This document shows, in pieces, positions 1 to 9,652 of a DNA stretch of 64,000 nucleotides. A program made the position numbers and the translations under genes. The stretch comes from Lachnospiraceae bacterium (GTDB taxonomy: Bacteria > Bacillota > Clostridia > Lachnospirales > Lachnospiraceae): contig JAFTKW010000019.1 in assembly GCA_017453065.1 (NCBI GenBank), positions 175,577-239,576 of the forward strand. The letters are read 5' to 3'. The notes beneath the pieces are model-generated. The model had not been told where the DNA came from. It saw nothing but the letters and a program-made list of their open reading frames with translations, and did no database searches. Numbering within the stretch: the stretch's first letter is position 1; each line of letters opens with the position of its first letter.

Positions 1-1
1 G

Positions 2-595
2 ATAGAGGTATCGTTGGTGACTGTCCCAGGTACGATTTCCTATCTTTATCTGATAAATGGATATGAGGATTCCGTTGCTTGGTTTGAAGAATATGCAGAG
101 AAAAAGGATATATCTTATCACAACCTAGATTATTTAAAGGGAAGAGAAGAAATTCTACCCGACGAATATATGTACAATACAACACACACCAATGCCAAGG
201 GTGCAGAAGTGATTAGTGAGATATACAGTGATATTCTGATTAAGGAAAGCCAAGGTGAAGATGTATCCGATTACTTCTACAGTGATTTCACAGAGTTGAA
301 AGCCAATATACATCGTATTGCCGCTGTAAGTGGCATGATTACTTTTACGGAGGAAATGGAAGATTCTAAGGTTGTAGCAAATATAAACATCCGTAGTCTT
401 CAAAACGAAACTGTAAGCCCTCAGTATCAGGTAGAGTTAATAGACTTGGAGGGAAATGTAACAGTGCTTGTAGAATGGACACAGGCTACAGAGGCTAAAT
501 TGCTTCTTCCAGTAGGGGTAAATTATAGTGTGAAAGTAAGAGCAAAGAGTGGAATAGATGGAGATTTAGAAGCATATCAAATTTACCATTATTAA
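2..595 (+). CDS. C-terminal part of an SGNH-hydrolase-like protein (5' truncated by window edge)
   Basis: The reading frame is open from base 2, so the gene begins before the window; the TTG at 14 is not a convincing start. About 195 residues remain. The first half ends in a TTHTNAKGAEVIS stretch that resembles the late His block (DxxH, then an Asn and a KG) of SGNH/GDSL hydrolases, although the usual Asp two places before the His is a Thr. The last 80 or so residues are a beta-rich domain without a family I recognise. It sits 23 nt before the asparaginase gene and may be co-transcribed with it. The hydrolase role is an inference from one motif. Confidence 0.5.
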   Translation: MEVSLVTVPGTISYLYLINGYEDSVAWFEEYAEKKDISYHNLDYLKGREEILPDEYMYNTTHTNAKGAEVISEIYSDILIKESQGEDVSDYFYSDFTELKANIHRIAAVSGMITFTEEMEDSKVVANINIRSLQNETVSPQYQVELIDLEGNVTVLVEWTQATEAKLLLPVGVNYSVKVRAKSGIDGDLEAYQIYHY

Positions 596-618
596 AAGGT
601 GTTATTAAAGGAAATTTT

Positions 619-1620
619 ATGAAGAATATTTTGTTAATTGCCACAGGTGGAACCATAGCTTCTGCATATACTTCAGATGGTTTGTCTCCACAGTTACCTG
701 CAAGACAGTTGTTGTCTTATGTAGAGGGGTACGAAGAGTATTGTCATGTGGATGTAATACAGGCCTTTAGTTTGGACAGTACAGATGTATATTTAAAGCA
801 TTGGCAGTCACTGACGGAAATCATCAAAGAGAACTATGATAAGTACGATGGTTTTGTGATATGTCATGGGACAGATACCATGGCTTATACGGGAGCGGCT
901 CTGTCATATATGATCCAAAATAGCCGTAAACCAATTGTGATTACAGGAGCTCAAAAACCAATCGACTTACCAATCACCGATGCTAGAACAAATCTTGGAG
1001 ATAGTCTTAGATTTGCATCTCATGACAGAGCACATGGCGTCAATATTGTGTTTGGCGGGAAAGTGATTGCAGGAACAAGAGCAAAAAAAGAAAAGTCCAA
1101 GAGCTACAATGCTTTTTCCAGTATCAATTACCCAGTCATCGCAATGATTATCGATGGGCGAATTGCCTTTTACATTGATGACAAAGATAAAGTAAAAGAA
1201 GAGGTTCGCTTTTATACCGGAATGAATGACAGAATCTTTTTGCTTAAACTGATTCCTGGAATGGATGCGTCTATATTAAACTATGTGTTTGAACATTACG
1301 ACGGTGTGATTATTGAATCTTATGGAGTGGGCGGGTTGCCTGCCTATGGAGAAACTCCTTTTTATTCCGAAATAAAGCGCTGGACTAAGGCGGGAAAGAT
1401 TATTGTCATGGCTACGCAGGTGACCCATGAAGGAAGCGATATGGGGATTTATCGTGTGGGCAAGGTTATGAAAGAAAATTTTAGTTTGATCGAAGCGTAT
1501 GATATGACTTTGGAAGCCACTGTAACCAAAACCATGTGGGCTTTGGCACAGGACGCAGACCCTGAAGGGTTTAAAGAGTTGTTTTACCAGACCATCAACC
1601 ATGATGTTTTGTTTCATTAA
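619..1620 (+). CDS. ansA: L-asparaginase
   Basis: This 333-residue protein hydrolyses asparagine to aspartate and ammonia. The N-terminal ATGGTIAS block (residues 8-15) holds the first catalytic Thr (T12), and HGTDT at 83-87 supplies the second Thr/Asp pair typical of the family. There is no signal peptide, so it should be the cytoplasmic type I enzyme. Length is normal. An intrinsic terminator follows at 1633-1666, so the gene closes a transcription unit. The related amidohydrolase GatD-like subfamily shares these motifs but lacks support from neighbouring genes. Confidence 0.92.
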   Translation: MKNILLIATGGTIASAYTSDGLSPQLPARQLLSYVEGYEEYCHVDVIQAFSLDSTDVYLKHWQSLTEIIKENYDKYDGFVICHGTDTMAYTGAALSYMIQNSRKPIVITGAQKPIDLPITDARTNLGDSLRFASHDRAHGVNIVFGGKVIAGTRAKKEKSKSYNAFSSINYPVIAMIIDGRIAFYIDDKDKVKEEVRFYTGMNDRIFLLKLIPGMDASILNYVFEHYDGVIIESYGVGGLPAYGETPFYSEIKRWTKAGKIIVMATQVTHEGSDMGIYRVGKVMKENFSLIEAYDMTLEATVTKTMWALAQDADPEGFKELFYQTINHDVLFH

Positions 1621-1632
1621 CTTTTGTAAATT

Positions 1633-1666
1633 AAGGCTGATAGACTTGTGTTTGTCAGCCTTTTTT
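1633..1666 (+). terminator. Intrinsic terminator after asparaginase
   Basis: AAGGCTGA (1633-1640) pairs with TCAGCCTT (1655-1662), extended by wobble pairs, and is followed by a T run to 1666. It lies between the asparaginase stop and the next start and argues against any start for the next gene before about 1670. Confidence 0.85.
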
Positions 1667-1680
1667 GCAAGGAGCAGGAT

Positions 1681-2850
1681 ATGAATATTGATTATTTGCT
1701 AAAATTATATAGTGAAGAAGAAAGGGAGTGCTGGCAATTCACAGAATACATTAAACACAACCCTGTCTTGTATCCTAGAGTGGGAGATATCTTTTTGAAG
1801 GAATTGTTTGCGCTTGCAAATCCAGACAAAAAGATGCCTTACAATCGCAGGAAAAAGATACAGATGGATACTGTGTGGTATAAAAGAAGCAAGGCTTCTT
1901 TAGCCACTTATGTACTTGGTTGTGAGACTGCGCGTATGTTGGGGTGTGACACGGATATATATTTAGAGAATGGACAGCGTATTCCTTTTTATGCAATTTT
2001 TTATTTGACCTGCCTTTTCTTAGGAGAGGCGCAGGAATTGTCTGTGAAAGAACTAACTTCTGAAATGGTTTCTAAACTAAAGAAAGAAAAAGAAGTGAAG
2101 GGCATTTGCAAACCAGATTGTAGACGATATTTCAAAGCCGTTGGAGTAAATGTAGAGCATGTGGCTTCCGATTTTCCTTTGAGTAAGCATTTCTGCCCTT
2201 TGCAGCAAGAGTATGAATGTGAAGTGGAGTGCTCAAAGCAGTTAAAAGTTGGGAACGAGATATTCACAAAGGGAATAGTTAATTTCCGACAGAGAGAAGA
2301 ACTGTTATTTTTTAGTACAACGCAGAGGAGACAACTTCCAAAGGGGATATTGGCAGGAGAATTGTTGTGCCAATTTTTGACCACTGAGTACAAGGGCTTT
2401 GCGGATAGTTTGAAGGACGATAATATGACAGCAGAAACGGAGATTAACTGTCAATTGCTGGCTGTCTTTGCATTTTTGACGGACTGCCTTAATGGATTGA
2501 CTTGGATGAAACTTTTACTTTCGCAGAATCTAGGAGTAGAAAAGTTAAAAGAAATGTTTCAGAAAGAAGGTTTGTGGCAACTTACAGAGCTAGTAAGTGA
2601 AAGAAAGTGGAATACGAACAATCCGCTTCTCTTTGTTTTGATGATAGGGGAGGCATTGAATCCTTTTGCATTAGGCGAAAAACAGGAGTGTATAGATTTT
2701 GAGTTTGATATACCAGGTAAGAAAATCACTATTTCTACAAATGACAATACAAAAGGGGAGATGGATGCTTTGTTAGATTACAAACAATCCATTTACAAAC
2801 TGAAAGAATTTCTTATAAATTCAGATATCACAATTGAATGTACCATTTAA
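1681..2850 (+). CDS. Unrecognised protein, 389 residues
   Basis: I do not recognise this family. The frame is open from 1648, but that start lies inside the preceding terminator; ATG 1681 has an AAGGAG ribosome site about 8 nt upstream and is chosen. The protein is soluble-looking, with no signal peptide or membrane span. Several Cys residues lie in the middle (two pairs near residues 140-190) without a regular zinc spacing. The second half is rich in Leu and Lys and predicted helical by eye. It ends just before the pheS T-box promoter. No function is proposed. Confidence 0.75.
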   Translation: MNIDYLLKLYSEEERECWQFTEYIKHNPVLYPRVGDIFLKELFALANPDKKMPYNRRKKIQMDTVWYKRSKASLATYVLGCETARMLGCDTDIYLENGQRIPFYAIFYLTCLFLGEAQELSVKELTSEMVSKLKKEKEVKGICKPDCRRYFKAVGVNVEHVASDFPLSKHFCPLQQEYECEVECSKQLKVGNEIFTKGIVNFRQREELLFFSTTQRRQLPKGILAGELLCQFLTTEYKGFADSLKDDNMTAETEINCQLLAVFAFLTDCLNGLTWMKLLLSQNLGVEKLKEMFQKEGLWQLTELVSERKWNTNNPLLFVLMIGEALNPFALGEKQECIDFEFDIPGKKITISTNDNTKGEMDALLDYKQSIYKLKEFLINSDITIECTI

Positions 2851-2883
2851 CCATAGCAAGGAGTTTGCCAATAGAAAAAAGAC

Positions 2884-2913
2884 TTGACAAGCCTGCCGTT
2901 TAACACCTAAAAT
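2884..2913 (+). promoter_or_regulatory. Sigma-A promoter of the pheST T-box transcript
   Basis: A perfect -35 TTGACA (2884-2889), an 18-nt spacer and TAAAAT (2908-2913) precede the T-box leader. Initiation would be near 2920. Confidence 0.75.
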
Positions 2914-2919
2914 AAAAAG

Positions 2920-3207
2920 AAGTGAAATACAAAAGCGATGAAAGTGCATGCATATTTTGCAGAGAGATGATTATTTCCTATCAGAGAGAGGAAGTCACCG
3001 GCTGAAAGCTTCCTTAAGTTCAGATAGTCATTGAAATTCACACTGGAGCTTCTAAGGGGAAAGGGACAGAGTAATCTTGTGCCGAAGTAGTCTTGGACGT
3101 TAGCGCGCGTTAGTCGTAATGAGAGCCTTTGCAATGTGCAGAGGAAATAGGGTGGTACCGCGGATATATTCGTCCCTTGCTTTTTATAAAGCAAGGGATT
3201 TTTTGTT
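2920..3207 (+). ncRNA. T-box leader, Phe specifier, upstream of pheS
   Basis: This stretch accounts for most of the 446-base gap between genes. The T-box core AGGGTGGTACCGCG lies at 3149-3162. A hairpin (TCCCTTGCTTT 3173-3183 with AAAGCAAGGGA 3188-3198) followed by a T run forms the terminator. In the stem I region a GCGATGAAAG block (about 2932-2941) matches the conserved GA motif, and a TTC triplet at 3037-3039 sits in a GAAATTCAC context expected of the specifier loop, matching Phe and the pheS gene downstream. Uncharged tRNA-Phe should favour the antiterminator and switch on pheST. Exact 5' end is inferred from the promoter. Confidence 0.93.
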
Positions 3208-3296
3208 ATGTATGAATTAATCATATAACGAAATGTCCTAAGCGATGCAAACCCATATATTTAGGGCGAATGAATTATTTATACAGGAGGTAAACA

Positions 3297-4325
3297 ATGA
3301 ACGCAAATTTGGAACAAATTAAACAGGAGATTATCTCTGGGGCGCAGGAATTACAGTCCGCCAGAGAAGTGTATGAGTTTAAGAAAAAATATCTGGATGG
3401 CAAGGCAGGTAAGATTGGTCTTCTGATGAAGGAGATGAAGAACATTGCGCCAGAAGAGAGAGCAGCCTATGGTAAGGGTGTAAATGAACTGAAAGAATGG
3501 GCATTGGAATTCTTAGGCGAACTGGACAAAAAGATGAAGGCAAAGGAATTGCAGGATAAATATGAGTCTGAAAAGATTGATATTACACTCCCAGCAGAAA
3601 CAGTGAAAGAGGGTAATCTGCATCCTATTACATTGGTTCGCAACGAGATTATTGATATTTTTTCATCCATGGGATTTGAGATTTTTGAAGGACCTGAAAT
3701 TGAAACAGATTATTATAACTTTACAGCTTTGAATACTCCACAGGATCACCCAGCACGAGATATGCAGGATACATTTTATCTTGCACCAGAACTGCTTCTT
3801 AGAACACAGACTTCTGCAGGACAGATTCATGTAATGGAAAAACAGCAGCCACCTATTAAGATTTTGTCCCCAGGTAAGGTATTCCGTTCTGATGATGATG
3901 CAACACACTCACCTATGTTCATGCAGATGGAAGGTTTGGTTGTTGACAAAGGAATTACGCTTTGCGATTTGCAGGGTATGTTGGATGAATTTGTTGGCAA
4001 GATTTACGGAGAGGGAACCAAGACTAGACTTCGTCCTTCTTATTTTCCATTCACAGAGCCTTCTGTAGAAGTAGACTGTAGCTGCTTTGAGTGCGGTGGA
4101 ACAGGATGTAAACTTTGCAAAGGCACAGGATGGATTGAAATCTTGGGCGGCGGTATCGTAAACAACAAAGTACTGGAAAACTGTGGAATCGATTCCTCTG
4201 TCTATAGTGGTTTGGCTTTTGGTATTGGTATTGAACGTACAGCTATGCTTAAGTATGGTATTAACAATATCAAGATGCTGTTTGAATCCGATATTAAGGT
4301 TTTAGACCAGTTAAATGACAAATAA
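3297..4325 (+). CDS. pheS: Phenylalanine--tRNA ligase alpha subunit
   Basis: This is the 342-residue catalytic subunit of the (alpha-beta)2 enzyme that charges tRNA-Phe. The N-terminal part is the helical tRNA-binding arm; class II motifs follow, including the motif 2 region around [13 protein letters not shown] and the late [10 protein letters not shown] motif 3. A CxxC pair cluster (C-S-C-F-E-C-G-G, then C-K-L-C) near residues 261-275 is common in this family. The start ATG has an AGGAGG site 7 nt upstream. It is controlled by the T-box before it and followed 38 nt later by pheT. Confidence 0.97.
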   Translation: MNANLEQIKQEIISGAQELQSAREVYEFKKKYLDGKAGKIGLLMKEMKNIAPEERAAYGKGVNELKEWALEFLGELDKKMKAKELQDKYESEKIDITLPAETVKEGNLHPITLVRNEIIDIFSSMGFEIFEGPEIETDYYNFTALNTPQDHPARDMQDTFYLAPELLLRTQTSAGQIHVMEKQQPPIKILSPGKVFRSDDDATHSPMFMQMEGLVVDKGITLCDLQGMLDEFVGKIYGEGTKTRLRPSYFPFTEPSVEVDCSCFECGGTGCKLCKGTGWIEILGGGIVNNKVLENCGIDSSVYSGLAFGIGIERTAMLKYGINNIKMLFESDIKVLDQLNDK

Positions 4326-4363
4326 GATTTGAAACGATTCTAAGAAAGGTTTGGTAGATAGAT

Positions 4364-6784
4364 ATGTTAGCACCATTAAGTTGGTTAAAAGATTATGTTG
4401 ATATTGATATTACACCACAGGAATTGGAAGCAAAATTATTCTCCTGTGGATTTGAAGTAGAGGAACTGTATGAAGTTGGCAAAGACATCAGCAAGGTAGT
4501 AGTTGGTCTTGTATTAGAATGTGAGCCAATTCCTGAGACTCATCTGCATGTTTGTAAGGTAGATTGCGGAGAACATGGACAGTTTCAGATCTGCTGTGGA
4601 GCAGACAACGTGGTAGCCGGAGGCAAATTCCCAGCTGCCCTTGTTGGAGCAACTGTATATGCTACTGCCAAGGATCATAAGACTGTAGAAGGCGTAATGA
4701 CAATTGGCAAAGGTAAACTGAGAGGCTATGAGTCTCATGGTATGCTCTGCTCAGGCGTGGAACTTGGCGTTAGTGAAGATATGTATCCAGGCGCTGGTTA
4801 CAATGGCCTTTTGGTATTGCCAGAAGATGCACCTGTAGGAGCAGATGTAAAGCCAATTCTGGGTCTTGATGATTGGATTTTTGATATTTCTATTACAGCA
4901 AATAGACCAGATTGCCAGAGCATTTATGGCATTTCCAGAGAGATTGCAGCTATTTTGGAAAAGGAAGTAAAAACACCAGATTTAAGCTACACAGAGGATG
5001 ATGTTACTTTAGATGGATTCAAGGTAACTGTAGAATGTCCAGAACTGTGCCCAAGATACAGTGCTCATTTTGTACATGATGTAAAGATTGAAGATTCTCC
5101 TGCATGGATGAAACGTAGACTTGCTTTAGTGGGTATCGGTGCTATTTCCAATGTGGTAGATATCACAAACTACATTTTAAAAGAATTGGGTCAGCCTATG
5201 CATGCCTTTGATTTCACTACTTTGGAAGGAAATGCGATTAACGTTCGTCGTGCAAAAGACGGAGAACAGATTGTTACTATAGATGAAACCGAATTAACGC
5301 TTACAAGCGAAAACATGCTTATTTGCGATGGAGTGAAGCCTGTTGCACTCGCCGGTGTTATGGGGGGACTGAATTCTGAAATCAGAGAAACGACCAACAC
5401 TGTTTTGTTCGAGTCAGCTAAATTTGCACGTGACAATATTCGTAGAACCTCTAGAGCAGTTGGTAAGAGTTCTGATTCTAGTGCTCGTTATGCAAAGGGC
5501 GTTGATGAGTACGCAACAGTAATGGCTATGAAGAGAGCATTGCATCTCATTGAAGAGCTTGGTTGTGGTAAGGTATCTAAGTTCCATGCTGATGCAAACA
5601 CAGGAAATGGCTTAGAGTCAAAACAGCTTTCCGTAAGCATCGACAAGGTAAACAGCGTTTTAGGTATCACAGTTCCAAATGACGAGATTTATCGTATTAT
5701 GAAGAACTTGACTTTCCAGCCAACTATAGATGGAGACACTTTGACTTTGCAGATCCCAGCATATCGTGAAGATATGGAGACTTATCAGGATGTAGCAGAA
5801 GAAGTCATCAGAATGTATGGCTATGAACATGTTGTCCCTTCCTTTATGCCAACTGCAAAGGTAACTAGTGGTGGTGAAAATGTAGTACAGAAGACAGAAC
5901 GTCGCTTGAAGAATGCTCTTTGCGCCGTTGGTGCTTTTGAATGTATTCACTATTCCTTCTTCTCACCATCTGATTTGGACTTGCTCAAGCTTCCAGAGGA
6001 TGCGATGGAGAGAAAAGCAATTCGTATTTTAAATCCAATCAGTGAAGAATTGTCTCTGATGCGTACAACACTTGCAGCTTCCATGATCAATGCAGTTACA
6101 CGCAACCAGAAGAAGGGCAATTTGGAAGGAAGATTGTATGAGATTGCAAATAGATTTATCCCTAAATCCCTTCCACTTACAGAGCAGCCAGAGGAATGCA
6201 CTACCTTGTGCGTTGGAATCTTTGGCGAGAAGGAATCCTTCTTTACTATGAAGGGAATTGCAGAGAAAGTGGCTGAAGTATTGCATTTGAATTTCTCCTA
6301 TGTAAACACAACCAAAACCTTCCTGCATCCTTTCCAGACTGCAGCTATTGTTTGTGATGGAATCGAAGTAGGTTACTTTGGTAAATTGGCTTACGATGTA
6401 GCGGATGAATGTGATCTTCGCACTCCAATGTTTGTGATGGAAATTGATTTGGAAACTATTTCTAAATGGTATGGTAAAAAGGCTGTGTTCAAACCACTTC
6501 CTAAATATGCACAGGAACAGCGAGATCTTGCTATCGTAGTTGACAAAGCAATCACCTGTGGTGAAATTGAAGACACTATGAAAGCTGCCTGCAAATATAT
6601 TACAAGCATCAAACTCTTTGATATTTATGAAGGCGCACAGATTGGTCAAGACAAGAAGAGTATGGCCTTTACAGTGCTTTTCACTCCAAAGGACGAACCA
6701 TTTAGCCCAGAGTCTGTAGACGGATTTGTAAAGAAAATCCTTAAAGAAATGAACAAGAAATTTGGTGCAGAACTGAGAAGCTAA
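4364..6784 (+). CDS. pheT: Phenylalanine--tRNA ligase beta subunit
   Basis: The 806-residue beta subunit has the full bacterial layout: an EMAP-like tRNA-binding domain at about 40-150, the B5 region with ANRPDC near 180, the B3/B4 editing domain in the middle, a degenerate class II core (region around EEVIRMYGYE), and a C-terminal FDX-ACB anticodon-binding domain ending near KFGAELR. It forms the tetramer with PheS and edits mischarged Tyr. Length is typical and no interruption is seen. Confidence 0.97.
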   Translation: MLAPLSWLKDYVDIDITPQELEAKLFSCGFEVEELYEVGKDISKVVVGLVLECEPIPETHLHVCKVDCGEHGQFQICCGADNVVAGGKFPAALVGATVYATAKDHKTVEGVMTIGKGKLRGYESHGMLCSGVELGVSEDMYPGAGYNGLLVLPEDAPVGADVKPILGLDDWIFDISITANRPDCQSIYGISREIAAILEKEVKTPDLSYTEDDVTLDGFKVTVECPELCPRYSAHFVHDVKIEDSPAWMKRRLALVGIGAISNVVDITNYILKELGQPMHAFDFTTLEGNAINVRRAKDGEQIVTIDETELTLTSENMLICDGVKPVALAGVMGGLNSEIRETTNTVLFESAKFARDNIRRTSRAVGKSSDSSARYAKGVDEYATVMAMKRALHLIEELGCGKVSKFHADANTGNGLESKQLSVSIDKVNSVLGITVPNDEIYRIMKNLTFQPTIDGDTLTLQIPAYREDMETYQDVAEEVIRMYGYEHVVPSFMPTAKVTSGGENVVQKTERRLKNALCAVGAFECIHYSFFSPSDLDLLKLPEDAMERKAIRILNPISEELSLMRTTLAASMINAVTRNQKKGNLEGRLYEIANRFIPKSLPLTEQPEECTTLCVGIFGEKESFFTMKGIAEKVAEVLHLNFSYVNTTKTFLHPFQTAAIVCDGIEVGYFGKLAYDVADECDLRTPMFVMEIDLETISKWYGKKAVFKPLPKYAQEQRDLAIVVDKAITCGEIEDTMKAACKYITSIKLFDIYEGAQIGQDKKSMAFTVLFTPKDEPFSPESVDGFVKKILKEMNKKFGAELRS

Positions 6785-6835
6785 GGAAGAAGATTTTTAT
6801 ATTTTTATTTTGTTTTATATGGAAAGGAAATAGAT

Positions 6836-8251
6836 ATGGAAAGAAAGAATGTATGGGAAAATTATAGTTCCAAACAGTTAAAAGAACTTGAGAAGCTTTG
6901 TAAAGAATACAGAGATTTCTTGGACAATGGTAAAACAGAGAGAGAATGTATTGATACTATTGTCAATGAAATTGAAAAAGCAGGATATGTGGAGCTTAGC
7001 AAGGCTGTAAAAGCTGGCACACCATTGAAAGAGGGAGACAAAGTTTACGCTGTTTGGATGAACAAATCTATTGTTATGTTCCAGATGGGTGCAAAGAGTT
7101 TGGATGAAGGTATGAACATTCTTGGCGCGCACATTGATTCCCCAAGATTGGATGTAAAACAGAATCCACTTTATGAAGACGGTGGCTTTGCTTACCTTGA
7201 CACACATTATTATGGTGGTGTGAAAAAATATCAGTGGGTGACAATCCCACTTGCTATCCACGGCGTAGTTGTGAAAAAGGATGGAACAACTATCGAAGTG
7301 AACATCGGTGAAGAAGAGGATGATCCAGTGTTCTTTATTTCCGATTTACTTATTCACCTTTCAGCAGAGCAGCTTGAGAAAAAGGCTGCAAAAGTCATTG
7401 AAGGTGAAGCTCTTGACTTGATTGTTGGAAGCAAACCAATTACAATTAAGAGTAAGGAAGGCGAAAAGAAAGAGCCTGCAAAGGAAGCGGTGAAAACAGG
7501 AGTTCTCAACATTTTAAAAGAGAACTATGGCTTTGAAGAAGAAGACTTTATTTCAGCCGAATTGGAAATCGTTCCAGCAGGTAAAGCGAGAGAAGCTGGC
7601 TTTGACAGAAGCATGATTCTAGGATACGGACAGGATGATAGAGTATGTGCATTTACTTCTCTCAAGGCTATGTTGGATACCAAAAAGACAGACAGAACCA
7701 TGTGCTGTATTTTGGTAGACAAGGAAGAGATTGGCTCTGTTGGTGCAACAGGTATGCAGTCTAAATTCTTTGAGAACTGTGTAGCTGAACTGATGGAACT
7801 TTGTGGTGGATATTCAGACCTTGGTCTTAGAAGATGTCTGTCTAAGTCCTGTATGCTTTCTTCCGACGTAAGTGCTGGCTTTGATCCATCTTATGCATCT
7901 GCATTTGAAAGAAAGAATGCTGCTTTCCTTGGAAATGGCATGGTATTTAATAAGTTTACTGGTTCTAGAGGTAAATCTGGCTCCAATGATGCAAATGCGG
8001 AGTATATGGCACATATTAGAGGTATCTTTGCAGAAAAGGATATTACCTTCCAGACAGCAGAACTTGGCCGTGTAGATGTGGGCGGTGGTGGAACTATCGC
8101 GTATATCCTTGCACTGTATGGCATGAATGTGATTGATAGTGGTGTGGCAGTGCTCAATATGCATGCACCATGGGAAGCAACCAGCAAAGCAGATATTTAT
8201 GAGACATATAGAGGCTATAAGGCTTTTGTTGAAGGAGCAAGTTTGTCATAA
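6836..8251 (+). CDS. M18-family zinc aminopeptidase
   Basis: This 471-residue cytoplasmic peptidase removes N-terminal residues from peptides. Metal-site motifs are all present: [10 protein letters not shown] near residues 101-110 (His and Asp ligands), [12 protein letters not shown] near 300 (catalytic Glu pair), [10 protein letters not shown] near 342, and HAPWE near 443 (last His). Length matches the clostridial M18 branch. It lies 51 nt after pheT, and its stop overlaps the queA start by one base (TAATG), suggesting translational coupling. Confidence 0.93.
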   Translation: MERKNVWENYSSKQLKELEKLCKEYRDFLDNGKTERECIDTIVNEIEKAGYVELSKAVKAGTPLKEGDKVYAVWMNKSIVMFQMGAKSLDEGMNILGAHIDSPRLDVKQNPLYEDGGFAYLDTHYYGGVKKYQWVTIPLAIHGVVVKKDGTTIEVNIGEEEDDPVFFISDLLIHLSAEQLEKKAAKVIEGEALDLIVGSKPITIKSKEGEKKEPAKEAVKTGVLNILKENYGFEEEDFISAELEIVPAGKAREAGFDRSMILGYGQDDRVCAFTSLKAMLDTKKTDRTMCCILVDKEEIGSVGATGMQSKFFENCVAELMELCGGYSDLGLRRCLSKSCMLSSDVSAGFDPSYASAFERKNAAFLGNGMVFNKFTGSRGKSGSNDANAEYMAHIRGIFAEKDITFQTAELGRVDVGGGGTIAYILALYGMNVIDSGVAVLNMHAPWEATSKADIYETYRGYKAFVEGASLS

Positions 8252-9282
8252 TGGATTTGAAAACTTCAGATTTCTATTTTGATTTACCAGAAGAATTAAT
8301 TGCACAGGACCCTCTGGAGGATAGAAGCTCCTCCAGACTCCTGATGCTTGACAAAGAGACGGGTGAAGTAAGGCATCAGATTTTTAAAGATGTTCTTGAT
8401 TATTTGCATTCAGGTGATGTACTGGTTTTAAACAATACTAAGGTAATTCCTGCCAGACTTTTGGGCGTAAAAGCGGACACTGGTGCACACGTAGAAGTGC
8501 TTCTTTTAAAACGCCACGAAAAGGACGTATGGGAGACCTTGGTCAAACCTGGAAAGAAATGCAAACCAGGTGCAAAGCTTGTCTTCGGAGATGGTATTCT
8601 TACAGCGGAGGTTTTGGACACTGTAGAAGAAGGCAATCGACTGATACGTTTTTCCTACGAAGGTATTTGGGAAGAGGTGTTAGATAGGCTAGGAGAGATG
8701 CCATTGCCTCCATATATTACACACAAGCTACAGGACAAGTCCAGATATCAGACCGTATATGCCAAATACGATGGAAGTGCTGCGGCGCCAACCGCAGGCC
8801 TTCATTTTACAAAGCAGTTATTGGAACAGCTAGAGCAAAAGGGTGTTGAAATTGTTTACGTGACCTTACATGTTGGGCTTGGAACCTTTAGACCAGTAAA
8901 GGTGGACAATGTGCTGGAACACCATATGCACTCTGAGTTTTATCAGGTAAGTGAAGAGGCTGCCGAAGCAATCAACAAAGCCAAAGCCGAGGGACGCAGA
9001 GTGATTTGTGTTGGTACAACAAGCTGCAGAACCGTGGAAAGCGCAGCAAAAGAAAAGGGTGTGGTTACGCCAGGCTGCGACAATACGGAAATTTTTATTT
9101 ATCCAGGATATGAGTTCAAAATTTTGGATGCACTGATTACCAATTTCCACTTACCAGAGTCAACATTGGTGATGTTAGTATCTGCCTTGGCAGGTAAAAA
9201 TCATGTGCTGGCGGCTTATGAAGAGGCAATTCGAGAAAAATATAGATTTTTCTCTTTTGGGGATGCAATGTTTATACAGTAG
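8251..9282 (+). CDS. queA: S-adenosylmethionine:tRNA ribosyltransferase-isomerase
   Basis: QueA transfers and isomerises the ribosyl part of SAM onto 7-aminomethyl-7-deazaguanine in tRNA, giving epoxyqueuosine at position 34. The start [20 protein letters not shown] and the later [15 protein letters not shown] and [16 protein letters not shown] blocks are family hallmarks. At 343 residues it is of normal length. The other queuosine gene of the window, tgt, is 25 kb away. The start ATG shares its A with the stop codon of the preceding gene. Confidence 0.97.
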   Translation: MDLKTSDFYFDLPEELIAQDPLEDRSSSRLLMLDKETGEVRHQIFKDVLDYLHSGDVLVLNNTKVIPARLLGVKADTGAHVEVLLLKRHEKDVWETLVKPGKKCKPGAKLVFGDGILTAEVLDTVEEGNRLIRFSYEGIWEEVLDRLGEMPLPPYITHKLQDKSRYQTVYAKYDGSAAAPTAGLHFTKQLLEQLEQKGVEIVYVTLHVGLGTFRPVKVDNVLEHHMHSEFYQVSEEAAEAINKAKAEGRRVICVGTTSCRTVESAAKEKGVVTPGCDNTEIFIYPGYEFKILDALITNFHLPESTLVMLVSALAGKNHVLAAYEEAIREKYRFFSFGDAMFIQ

Positions 9283-9299
9283 AGAAAGGACTAGGGGTT

Positions 9300-9635
9300 A
9301 TGGAAGAAAGAAGAAAAACCAAAAGAACGGAGCTTTTATCAAAGATTTTGATTAAACGTCTTGGCGGAGATGGACCAGCAGAAGAGGTGGGTATTGATAT
9401 CACAGATTTGTCAAAGACCGGTATTGGATTTACCTGTGATGAACCATTGTTGATTGGAAATGTTTATGAGACTTATTTGACCATTTGGACCAAAGAAGTG
9501 CTTCATGCATTTCTGGAGATTGTTCGTATTGAAAAGAGAGATAATACGTTCTCTTATGGCGCAATCTTTATCGGCATGCCAGAGATGGATGCATCCAGAA
9601 TTGAGGTTTATCAGACTGTAAACGACAATGTTTAA
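9300..9635 (+). CDS. PilZ-domain protein, putative c-di-GMP receptor
   Basis: This 111-residue protein is a stand-alone PilZ domain. An N-terminal EERRKTKR stretch supplies the basic RxxxR-type c-di-GMP loop, and DITDLSKTGIGF near residues 38-49 matches the DxSxxG half of the signature. Nothing else is fused to it. It sits 17 nt after queA and just ahead of nrdD, an unusual place that gives no clue to its target. The EAL protein at 53310 could be part of the same second-messenger network, which is inference. Confidence 0.8.
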   Translation: MEERRKTKRTELLSKILIKRLGGDGPAEEVGIDITDLSKTGIGFTCDEPLLIGNVYETYLTIWTKEVLHAFLEIVRIEKRDNTFSYGAIFIGMPEMDASRIEVYQTVNDNV

Positions 9636-9652
9636 ATCAAGGCGAAGTGAAG

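Noticed and set aside
6029-6649. A 206-codon open frame antisense to pheT
   Set aside because: It lies within the conserved pheT coding region, has no ribosome site and no recognisable domain.
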